DNA of 64,000 bases, from contig OV277857.1 in NCBI GenBank assembly GCA_922989275.2, forward strand, positions 48,275,083 through 48,339,082, read 5' to 3'. The notes below the pieces were generated by a model. The model was not told the origin of the DNA. It made no database searches and was given only the letters and a program-made list of their open reading frames with translations. This stretch comes from Gari tellinella. Lineage: Eukaryota > Mollusca > Bivalvia > Cardiida > Psammobiidae. This document shows, piece by piece, positions 1 to 11,600 of the stretch. Positions within the stretch are counted from its first letter, which is position 1, and every line of letters starts with the position of its first letter. The position numbers and the translations under genes were made by a program.

Positions 1-89
1 TTCAAGGTCTTAAACATCATTTCACAAATTGACTAAAATAAGGTGTGAAATAAATGTGGGGTTTTGTGCAGAAAGTCTTTGAAATTTTA

Positions 90-1353
90 AACAAGAGCCC
101 CATGGGGCATATTCGCTCACCTGAGAATATAGCTGAAAAAATTGAGAAAATGATTTATGCCGAGGACTGACCTAGATATGCAACAGACCGGGACCATTTG
201 AACAAAATATGTAAAGTATATTTAAAAGTGTCACCATACCGAATATCAAAGCTCTGGCCATATTAGTGGCAGTGAAGAAGATGTTTGAAATCTTCTCTAA
301 ATAACTTTATATAAAACTGTTACCCCCGGGGCAGGGCCAATTTTGACCCCAGGGGCATAATTTTAACAAACTTGATAGAGGACATGTAGGCGATGCTATG
401 TGCTACATATCTAAGCTCTGGCCCTTCTAGTTTCAGACAAGAAGATTTTTTAAGTTTTCATTGAAAAAAATCTATTTTTTGCGTGTGTGACCTAGTTATG
501 CAACCGACCAGAACCATCTGAACAATTTTGGTATAGGACATCTAGAAGTGTCACCATGCCAAATATCAAAGCTCTGTCCATATTAGTTTCAGAGAAGAAG
601 ATGTTTGAAAATTTCACTATATAACTCTATGTAAAACTGTGACCCCCGGGGCAGTGCCAATTTTGACCCCAGGGACATAATTTGAACAAACTTGATAGAG
701 GACCTGTAGGCAATGCTGTGTGCCAAATATCTAAGCTCTGGCCCTTGTAGTTTCAGACAAGAAGATTTTTTAAGTTTTCATTGAAAAAATCTATTTTTAG
801 CTTGTGTGACCTAGTTATGCAACCGACCAGATCCATTTTAACAATTTTAGTAAAGGACATCTTGAAGTGTCACCATGCCAAATATCAAAGCTCTGGCCAT
901 ATTAGTTTCAGAATAGAAGACGTTTGAAAATTTCACTATATAACTCTATGTAAAACTGTGACCCCCGGGGCGGGGCCAATTTTGACCCCAGGGGCATAAT
1001 TTGAACAAACTTGATAGAGGACCTGTTGATGATGCTGTGTGCCAAATATCTAAGCTCTGGCCCTTGCAGTTTTTGACAAGAAGATTTTTTAAGATTTCCT
1101 TATTTTTTCACTTTGGTTGCCATGGCAACCAGAGTTCTGCATTATTTTTAATTCTTTGAACAAATTTGAAAGAGCTTGACCCAAGGAACATTTCTGTAAA
1201 GTTTGGTTGAATTCTGTCAAACGGTATAGGAGGAGATGTCATTTGAAGCAATTGTTAACGACGACGCACGACGCACAACGCACAACGACGGACGCCGGAC
1301 ACAGGGCCATCCCAATAGCTCACCTTGAGCCTTTGGCTCAGGTGAGCTAAAAA
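90..1353 (+). mobile_element. GCTCACCTG-ended non-autonomous element, copy 1, with ~320 bp tandem core
   Basis: The left end reads ACAAGAGCCCCATGGGGC then GCTCACCTGAG (115-125). The right end is a short hairpin finishing in CTCAGGTGAGCTAAAA at about 1338-1353, preceded by an ACGACGGACGCCGGACA box near 1284-1301. The end motifs are inverted relative to each other. The core holds three tandem units of about 320 bp, marked by ACCCCCGGGGC boxes at about 322, 642 and 961, each followed by an ATTTTGACCCCAGG box. No ORF is present. Copies 2-4 (8531, 57840, 62427) share the ends but not always the core. I do not recognise a formal family name; it lies in the expected 3' part of the GPATCH2 gene. Confidence 0.75.
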
Positions 1354-1632
1354 TATCATTGTCTATCATCATAAATAGTATCATTAAAGGACTATGTGAA
1401 AAAGTAATTTCCCAGATTGACTAGTCATTATGACTGTGTAATGACTGATTACACAGATTGACTGTAACATATACATGCCTAGCCAATAAAAACTCCTTTT
1501 TACACTTTTAATTTTATGCTCCACTAAAAACAATAGTTCCATTTGATACAGTAATGAAATCTTAAATCATATGAACTATTTCCTATATATCTTAGCAGAT
1601 GGTAGCTAAAAGAAGAGCAAAATGTGCCCTAA

Positions 1633-1876
1633 CCTTTTACCCCATAGCTTGTTTCTAGTTTTGAAAACAGTTGACCACTTAAAGCAGGTTGAAAGTAAAG
1701 AAGAATGCGCCTGAAGGCCCATTTCGCTTTACTTTCAGCATGCTTTAAGTTACAATTTGCTAGAATAAGGAAAATATTTCTTATGATACACATTCATGAC
1801 TGTTTAAATTGGAACTATTTTCTTCAGTGGAGAAATAAATTAAAGGCATAAAAGGGCGTCTTTATAGGGTAAAGGG
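1633..1876 (+). mobile_element. TTAA-type miniature element with central palindrome
   Basis: It begins CCTTTTACCCCATAG and ends TATAGGGTAAAGGG followed by TTAA at 1877. The centre (1678-1748) is a roughly 70 bp imperfect palindrome around AGTAAAG...CTTTACT. The left TTAA is mutated to CTAA. It belongs to a family with about 241-260 bp length, CCCTTTACCCCATA-type ends and flanking TTAA, which resembles piggyBac-class miniature elements. A further decayed hairpin (GGCAGAATGTGG...ACACATTCTG) follows at 1885-1932. Confidence 0.7.
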
Positions 1877-1934
1877 TTAAAGAAGGGCAGAATGTGGCTT
1901 GAGACACATTCTGTTTACTTTCAAACCAATTAAG

Positions 1935-2440
1935 TTAAGTGGTCACCTGTCATCATTACTATTGTAACATGTACCGAGGCCAGTGGTGAACTGTTGATAC
2001 CCTGTTGGTCACACATCCAGGTACTTACAACGCAGAACGTTGCTTAACTTCAGCAACCATACAAACAAGCGACAATTTGACTATAAAAGCAGGCTTCTAC
2101 AGTCATTTGACTGTAGAAGTATTTATATACTGTTCATTTCTGCCACATTTTGAACAGATTGGAGGGCATTAGGTTAACTATTCTCTCAATTAGACTCACT
2201 ACTAGTGTATGTTGGTGCTTTTTGAAAGAAGTTATGACCAACGTTAAGATTTCGGACAACAATGACACTGACACCAGGATGACCTCAAAAGCTAAATTTG
2301 TCTTCCAGACACAGACAAGCTAATAAAAAGACTTAACTGAATTGGAAACTGGAATTATTGATTTCAAAATTCAGGGAGAAAAGGGTTAACAGGTAATATG
2401 GAAGCCAATCCATTTCTACGAAGAGGAAAAGACTAATAAA
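1935..2440. other. No feature recognised (GPATCH2 intron or downstream region)
   Basis: About 500 bp of AT-rich sequence beyond the donor of the 2446-2660 exon. I saw no exon with a G-patch motif on the minus strand and no intact element. Confidence 0.5.
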
Positions 2441-2445
2441 CTCAC

Positions 2446-2660
2446 ATGCTTCATGAGTTTTGTAACACGGGCTTTGAATGCTATTTGTGAAGATCTTGAT
2501 AGATGTTGGAAGCTCCCATTCAGTATCTGCTGGAACTGCTTGTCAGATACAATGGACTCATCGCCGCTGTTGACTCTCTCATTCTCCCACCAGGGTATAA
2601 CCCCGGGTATACCACACGACTCTCCGGGCTCATGGAAAAAGTCACTCTGCTCATCATCAG
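2446..2660 (-). CDS. GPATCH2: GPATCH2 exon with DDEQSDFF and PWWE motifs
   Basis: This 215 bp exon has acceptor CTCTTTCAG before 2660 and donor GTGAGT at 2445-2440. It completes an Ala codon and then encodes 71 residues, ending in phase 0. Key motifs are DDEQSDFFHEPGES, CGIPGVIPWWE, an ILNGSF box, and a Ser/Arg-rich segment with FKARVTKLMKH. The order and spacing follow vertebrate GPATCH2 (DDEQSDWF, GVVPWWE, ILTGSF). This is the strongest similarity in the window. The next exon was not found at lower coordinates. A hAT-like transposon end abuts the acceptor region (see 2681-2760). Confidence 0.92.
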
Positions 2661-5600
2661 CTGAAAGAGTATAGAATTAGGGATGTCAAAAAATAGTCGA
2701 ATTTCCGAATATTCGAATACTTAACCGAATATTCGGATAGAAGATCACTATTCGGATCCAATTCCAAAGTGTAGATTTTTGTTTTGGTAGAAAAAAATGT
2801 TTAGAAACTGTTTCACGTAGGGCTATGTAAATAATTGCTAGTTACAGCTTAAAGCAAGATGAAAGTAAAGCAGAAAGCTCCTATAGGAGCTTTCTGCTTT
2901 ACTTTCATCTTGCATTAAGCAGTAATCTGCCTGAAAATGTAGGCTTATTAACCCTTTACCTTATAGAAGCTCCTTTTAGCGGATTCTGTTAAATCATCCG
3001 TGGAAGAAAACCATTCAAATCTAGATCTATACAGTCAGGAATATGTATCAGAAGGAATATTTTCTTAGTTTTAGCACGTGGTAACTTAAAACAGGCTGAA
3101 AGTAAAGCAGAATGCGCCTTAGGGCGCATTCTGCTTTACTTTCAGCCTGCTTTAAGTAGTCACCTATTTTCAAAACTAGAAACAGACTATGGGGTAAAGG
3201 GCATGTAAGTCAGGCTAAAGCAAGATGAAGCAGTTGATACATACGCCTTAAATTCATTTCCTCCAATTTAATAAAGTAATTTGACTTTATACAGTCATAT
3301 ATATGCACCATTATAAATATGTCCATTCTCCTGAAGGAGCATTCTGTTTTACTTTCAGCCTGCTTTAACCTATTACTCCATACTTCATGGGTGATTGAGT
3401 AAGAGTTATATACCTTCATGGGTGATAGTGTAAGAGTTAGCTTCCTTTATGGGTGATGGAACTAGCACAGGTGTTAGACGCATGCTTTGTCCCAATATAA
3501 CACCTCCTAACACAAATAAAGAGATTAACCATAAAAAACACCCTTTTCTATGATCAAACACCATATTCTGACTGAGAATATGGTGTTTGATCATAGACTT
3601 TGGGTGTTTTATGGGTTTTTTTTTCTCTTTATTTGTGTTTGGAGGTGTTATATTGGGGCAAAGCATGTGTCTAACACCTGTGGGAACAAGAGAGTTTACG
3701 TTGAGTTACCTACCTTCATGAGTGATGGAGTACTCCTCTCCTGACACAGACTCGGTGCTGCTGCTGATAGTGGAGCTGCTGCCTTCCCTACAGAAACAAA
3801 CCACAGGCTATTCAGACAAATATGTTCCTATTAACTCATTCACCCCTGAAACTTTTATGGAAAATTCCAATTTTGGCTATTTTAGGTTGATTTTAACAAT
3901 ATATTCCAAAATGACAAACAGTGTAGACCCTGATCAGAGGGCTCCTTAAGGAGCCCTCTGATCAGGGTCTACAGTGTTTGCATAGGACAAGTGTAATCCT
4001 CATAGGTACACTGTTTGTAAAATTAAATGACAAGTATACTCGTCGCTAAGGTTGAATGTGTTAATATACCTTCATCATCAAACTATCCCAATAAAATACT
4101 TAGCATGTAAACTGTGTCTTCATGGAAAAAATTATTGTGGTAAAAATGCTGCAAACGGTTTGACATTCTGATTAAAAAAAATTGTGACTGTCCCTTTTTT
4201 TCTAATTTGGATTGCACTGCATTTATATTTCATTAAAACAAGACAGAATAATGATTCACAACTTTTACTGAACATTAAAAATCTTACTTCAATAAAGTCC
4301 AAGATAAGGTTGAGTGTTTCAAAAACAGTTTATCTATTGAACCTTTACCCCAGGGTCTGTTTCTAGATATGTGACTTAGTAAAGCAAGTTGAAAGTGAAG
4401 CAGAATGTGCCTTATGACATGTTTTGCTTCACTTTTACCTGCTTTAACCTATTACCCCATAGCCTTATTCTAGTTTTGAAAATAGGTGACCACTTAAAGC
4501 AGGTTGTAAGTAAAGCAGAATGCGCCTTATGGCGCATTCTGTTTTACTTTTAGCCTGCTTTAAGTTATCAGCTGCTAGAATATAGAAAATAATTCTTATC
4601 TTACATATTCATAACTGTATAAAGTGGAACTATTTTCCTCAGTGGATAAATAAATTAAAGGCGTAAAAAGGCATATTTATGGGGTAATGAGTTAAACTAA
4701 CATCTGGTATAAGAAATAATTCTTATACTTATGATACAGATTCATCTCTGTATAAATTAAAACTATTTTCTGCAGTGGAATAATGCATTAACCCTTAGCC
4801 TGCCACTCACAACTATAGCTCCATATGCAAACAGCTTGGATCCGGATGAGACGCCGAGTAACTCGGAGTCTCATCCGGATCCAAGCTGTTTGACACTCGG
4901 ACAAAATTTTCAGCAATTTTGAGCAACTTTGAAGCACTTTGAAACTTGAAACAGACGAGAAACATAGCAGACGACAATTTATTTGGCGGGCTAAGGGTTA
5001 ACCCTTTACTGCATAGATAGGCCTCTCTACACAATTAATTTAATTGTGCTTATGTGTGCTAACTCTGCCTTGACTATGCTGATGGCCAGCCCACTAATCC
5101 TTTTTAATTTAACATTTCAACAGTGTCTTTATTTAAGTGATGTTATTTATATCAGAAACTCTGCTTTACCATAATAGTCTTTCAACTTTTCCCGGTTAGT
5201 GCAATACTAGCAGAAAAGTCATCTCATAGTGTCATATAATTCTCATGTTGTATATATGTTCTAGGTAGAAAATATGTAGGCTAGATACAAATCAAAGTGC
5301 AGCATATAATGATTATAATCCAAGGGAGATGACAATAATTTACATTGCATCATGTTTCTGGTGTTACCTCCCTTTAACCAGTCCAACAGGCAATCACTGA
5401 TGGTGGGCCGAAGGGAGACCAGAATGCACACTCAGGAGTCTTCTGGTTCTCTTTCAGCCAGCCCCTAGTGTAAATTTCGCAGCTAAGCTTAAATTTTAAT
5501 ACTGATAGTTAGCGGGAGTATGACAGAATGGGCCTTATGGTGCATTCTGTTTAACTCCCAGCCAGCATTAAGAATCAAACTCAGTATGAACTTTGATTTG

Positions 5601-8600
5601 ATATAGATAATTTTAATATATATGTTCTTTGGCTTAATATGGTTGATCCTGGGGGCGGATGTAGCGCAATTCAGTGAGAGCCCCGTTGCACTTTTTGCTC
5701 TGCTCTCATTCGGCCTCAGGTTTTGAGCTCTGTCTGAATCTAAGTAAATATGTAAATCATTACTATCAAGTGGTAAATATTGAGCAGGTCTCCATTGGGA
5801 TGAGTTGGGGATAAAGCAGAATGAGCCTTAAGGAGCATTCTGCTTTAGCTTCAATCAGTCTCAAGCTTTTATTCTAAAAGCCAAAATAGAAATTCACTGT
5901 GATCCTTTTAACATATCCTTTCTCCTAGCAGCTGTTTTACCTTTGTTTTATTGCTTACAATTTGTTTGTTAGTCGGTTAAAAAGCTTTGCAGCTTATGTT
6001 CACTGTTTTATGTCTTGCCGACTCAAAATAAAATTTATTTGATTTGATTTCACTCCTTAACTGAAGAAAATAGTTCTCTTTTATACAGTAATGCATAAGC
6101 AACATAAGAAATATTTCCTGTATTATGTGTAAAGCTAGAACCAGGCTATTGAGGAACGAAAATAGTTAAAGGCCTATCTATAGAGTAATGGGCTAACTTG
6201 AGCCCTGGCCCCAATGTTGCATAGCATTTGAGTTAACCCGTGGGCCATTACCCCATATACCTGTTCTAGTTTTGAAGATGGGTAATCACTTAAAGCAGGT
6301 TAAAAGTAAAGCAGAATGCGCCTTAAGATGCATTCTGCTTTACTTTCAGCCTGCTTTAAGCCACAATCTGCTAGTAGAAAAAAAGTGTTCTTATGATACA
6401 TATTCAAGACTGTATAAAAATTAAAATTGAACTGTAGTTTTCTTCAGTGTAGGAAAAAATAACAGGCATATAAAGGCATATTTATGGGTTAATAGGTTTA
6501 TAAGTCTGAGATTGTTTTCAAGCATTTGATTGTCAGATTTGAGCAAAAGCTCAAATCAGACCAATCAAATGCTTGAGAATGACTATCACTTACTGAGAGT
6601 AGGACAGCATGTCAATACTGTCTTCATCTTTACTGTCATCTTGTCGGCTTTGTTCCAGCCCAGCATTTCCATCTGACTTTGGTCGCGTGCTACGTTTCCT
6701 CTTTCCTGGTATTGTGTCTTCTACGCTGCCCTCTTTGGTTGGGTGGGGAAATCCCCCGCCATCAATTGGACTAGTCCCCATACAGATATATGTCTCTGGT
6801 TTATTTTTTACTTTGTTTCTATTGTATTTGGGCTTTATCTGAACTGGGGAGTCATGTTGAGAGCTGGAAGGATCAGGATCAATGGCCATTGACTTATACT
6901 TCTTTCTTCTTCTCTGTGGCCTAACAGGTGAAAACATGTTCTCATTGACAGAGTCAGATTCAACCTGAGAGGGTACATAGTTGCCACTGAGTGGCATAGT
7001 TAGTCTTACGATATGTTGGGCTAGTGCCAGGTCATCAGAGTCACTCTGCTGGGCACAGTTCTCCATATAGTCTTTGATAACTTCATCCAAACTGCTTTGT
7101 GAAGCTTCACTAATGTTTCCTGCATCAGGGGGGTGTCTACGCCTACGCCCCTTTCGCTTTCTCGGGTGTTTTCTCGTACCGGATGTTGAAGCAGCTTGTC
7201 CTCCGTCACTTTTTGATCGTTTATGACTGGCAGCATCCTCGAGTGCCATACTGAGATCATGGACAAGGTCATCCATCTTTCCAAACGAATTGGAGAAAAC
7301 CCGAAGTCGCTCAAAGTCTGTTACTATCTTATTCTCCATGGGGAATTTATGGGCAAAACCTGTGAAAACAAAAATGGAAACTACTTACAGGCTCGTTTTT
7401 CCCCAGAACTATACGATATTGGAATAACCTCCCAGGTCAAACTAAATCAAGCCCCAGTGTAGATGCCTTTAGGGTGGGACTGGGAGCAGTCACATTCTAA
7501 GCGCTGAGAGCTTGCTTTTATCTTTTAACTTAACCTTGCACCCTATTTCTGTACATTCTGTAAACTTTGTTTTATCTATCTCTTATCTATGATCTTTTAA
7601 TTTAACACTTTACTAACACTGTCTTTCCCAGACAACGCGCCTCCCAATCATAATCAGTTTTGATTGTTCGGGAGTATATAATTGATGATGTTGATGTATT
7701 ACATGCTGGGGACTAGAGGGCAGGGTTCCAGATAAGGGGAGTATTTCAAAAATTAAAATCTTTATTTCTGCATTAAACCATATGGTGTCTTCGAGACGAT
7801 TCTAATGAGTAGTAACACCATAGGATTTGGTGCTGAAATAAGTGAGAAAATGCTGGATTTGTTCAGTTTACTCCCCCTTATCTCACAGGGGCGGAACTCT
7901 GTCACACAGAAGTCGGAAACGGGACGACGCTCAGTCACGCCTGCATGTCGATTTAGGTAACGAACACGATACAATTGAGTTAAAAAAAATTTATGGACGT
8001 GGAAGGAACCGTTAAGATAGTTTGCAGCACTTATTTATTCCACATTATTACTTGAAATAAGTATATTCATATTCATTGAGGTTTAATGAATGTCAGCATA
8101 AACGGTAACGGAGTTAAAAAGGGCTCATTGTAGCTACAAATGCCAAACTGACTGCAACATTCCTTATTATAGTGCATTTTATACTTTGACCTTCAACAGT
8201 GAACTGCTATAATAACGAAATGATATATAATTAATCAAATTAAGTATTAACACTATTAATTTTGAGTTTGTTAATAATTTCGATCAGTCGTATGGCGTAA
8301 ATAAGGAGTAGTTTCAAAAGTAAAATGTCACGCTTGCAGGAAGACGCTGTAACAAACACCCGGACGATCTCATTTTCAATGTAATGGATATGTGACGACG
8401 CTTTTTGCCTGTTTCAGGACAAATTCTTTGATCCACCTTTTGCTTTTGGCGATTTGAAAAAGTCATCGAGGTGATCAAACGTCAAGTTAGGGTTTATCAA
8501 ATCGAAAGCTCAAACTGTTTGTAGACAACAACAATAACAAAGGCCCCTATGGCCCTATATTGTTCACCTGGTTCACCATGTAAAACTTGACCTAAAATAC

Positions 8601-11600
8601 CTAGATTTAAGCTGAACATAACCCAAATTTTAGCGTGGCATAGATTTCAATGAGGCAAACATTTTGAGCAAGTTTCATCAAGATCAAATGAGAAATGTAG
8701 CTTCTAGAGTGTTAACAATATATTTTTATGATTTGACCTAGTGACCTAGTATTTAACCCGACATAGCCCACATTTAAACACAGATTTAAAACAGATTGAC
8801 TGACAGTTGAAAATGAAAGTCAACGTCTACGTCCACTATGTACAGGGGAAACTACTGATAACAATAACACACCTACGTTTAGTTCACCGTAGACGATGGT
8901 TATGTTTTAAAACAACAGGGCAGCATTAAAACACCTACTACCTCGTGTTGTTTCCCAGGTAAGTGAAAATGTTTGGCTCTCAGAATAGGTTGCATTATTT
9001 TGAATTGGTTGCGTCCGAGAACTTTGATATATGTAGATCACATTGCATTTCAGCTTTTTCTTGGTGTTGTAAAATTTAAAACCGCAGAAAACGTTCACAT
9101 AATGAGATTTACATCAGAAGTTATGTACAAAGAAACAAGTTTTTACTAGATTTTAAACTAAAGTTATGTCCAACGTTGAATTAACTCTATTTGACCTCTA
9201 TATGACCTTGACCTTTGGCTGACATGACCAAACTGCACTGAGCTAAAGAGCTTTTTAAGTTGAGTGCACATGCCAAATATGGGGTCTCTATATTATGTAG
9301 CTCAAGAGTGATGGCCAATGTCAAATTAATCGCATTTGACCTCTAAATGACATTGACCTCTGTTAGACATGACCCAAGTTGTACCAAGCTCAATAACTTT
9401 TTGAGTTGAGTACACATATCAAGTATAACGTCTCTATTACAGGATTTTACATCTAAATGACCTGTAAATGACCCAAGTTGTGCCGAACTCAAGAGATTCT
9501 CAAGATGAGTACACATACCACATATAAAGTATTTAGTTATGGCAAATGTTAAATTGTGGACATGCAGACGAACAGAAAAGCAAACTAACAGACAGACCAT
9601 AAACAATATGCCCCCGATTAAGTCATGTGGGACATAAAAAATAGACAAAACGTTCGCCACTTCAAGTTCACGTTATGCCAGAACGCGTAAACTTATGTAT
9701 CATACACACTGCAATCCTCTGCAGTGCCTTCTATCAATATATGTAGTTCTAATCTTATATAATTATGTAGCAGTTGAAATATCGTTAGCCAGACCGTGAC
9801 CCTTTCTTAAACAGACTGTGACATAAACACCCTAATCGTTATCCAAACCATTACATTTCTGTTCAGATTGCAGTAATCATGATGGTATTGTTTTTTTCCA
9901 GTTTGAAATGGTGCACAAACTAAGAAATTCCAAGCGGAAATTACAGTATTTTCATGATCTTGCAGTTTTCAAACAAATGAAGCATTTATTTTACATTTAC
10001 AACGGTTGAAATGGCTGAAACATGTGCGAACTGCAGAAAATCTTCTTTCATTTTCAATTTGCGACGGTTTTCACGGAAATCTCACGATTATGGATATTAC
10101 GCTCCATCTAAATTATACAGAATGGCTCAGTATAACATGTTTCACTTAACTTTCGTAAATGTAACCAAGAAAGGGTTTATTTTTATAATAAATATCCCAA
10201 ATAAGTCTTTCAATTGTGGGGGACACTTTGCAACCGTTTCGTGACGAGCTGTCGCAACCATTCCAATTTCCATTGTGACGGAGTTGTGTACCAGTGAGGT
10301 TGTTTACAAGGTTTTTCTATGATTTGATCTAGTGACCTAGTTTTTGAACTGACATTACCAACATTTAAGCTTGATCTAGAAAGCAACAAGGCAAACATTT
10401 TTAGCAAGTTTCATGAAAATCGAATGAGATTTGTAGCCTCTAGAGTGTTAACTCATTGAGCCCTAGTGACGCATATATGCGTCTTTTACCAAAAGTGTAC
10501 CTGTGAAGAGTACACTTGTCCTATGCAAACAGTGAAGTGCCTGATCAGAAGGGTCCTGCATGAGCCCTCTGATCAGGGTCTTCACTGTTTGTCATTTGGT
10601 AAAATATTATAAAAAACAACCCTAAATAGTAAAAAATAGACCAACCTTTATTGCAAACTGGATTTGTCCATAGGAAGTTTCAGGGGATAATGAGTTAACA
10701 AGAGTTTTCTTTGATTTGACTTAGTGACCTAGTTTTTAATTGGAGGTAACCCACATTAAAATTTCACCTTGATACTAATATGTCATACATTTTAACCAAG
10801 TTTCGTGAAATTTATTTTGAGATTTGTAGCTTCTAGAGTGTTGACAAGGTTTTTCTATGATTTACCATAGCGACCTAGTTTTTTAACCAACATGACCCAA
10901 ACTCAAACTTGATCTAGAAATCATTACTGCAAACATTTTGACTAAGTTTCATGAATATCTAATGAGATTTGTAGCCTCTATATAGTGTTAACACGGATTT
11001 TCGATAATTTGATCTAGTGGCCTAGTGTTTAATCCGACAACACCTTTATTCAAACTTGACCTAGATATTAATTAATAAGACATACATTTTGACCAAATTG
11101 CATTAAAATCTAATGATATTTGTTGCCTCTAGAGTATTCACAAGGTTTTTTAAATTATTTGGCCAAATGATTTACTATTTGACCAGACATATCCCACATT
11201 CAAACTTAAGCTTGAAAATAATGAGACAAACATTTTGACTAAGTTTCTTGCAGATCTAATGAGATTTGTATCCTGTAGTATGTTCACAGTGTTTCGTCCT
11301 CAACAAAACTGATTTTCATGATCGTCCCGTGTCTGAAACAGAGTCGACATGCAGGCGTTACACAAGGAAAAACGTTGTCTACGGTGTGCGTTACATACAC
11401 AGCATTCACTGACTGTCCACTAGATGCTCGTTTTCTCGTCATTGGTTAAAGCAAATACCGGTTAACTCGCTGATTTATTAGTAATTTGCATGAATGAACT
11501 TAATAAAACTTTTTTTTTTTATTTCCAAAGGAAATTTGCTGAGTTATTGTAGCAAAGACACGTTAAACAGACATTTCTAAGATAAACGATGACTTTAACC

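Noticed and set aside
1354..2440. G-patch domain exon of GPATCH2
   Set aside because: I looked for a GWxPGxGLG-like motif on the minus strand and did not find one; the exon is probably outside the window.
6609..6842. Plus-strand ORF opposite the GPATCH2 exon
   Set aside because: It is a shadow of the minus-strand exon, which has family motifs and correct splice sites.
7762..7974. Minus-strand ORF as an extra GPATCH2 exon
   Set aside because: A similar peptide frame (GVTERRPVS..CVTEFRPC) occurs inverted at 11800-11870, so it is a repeat arm, not a conserved exon.
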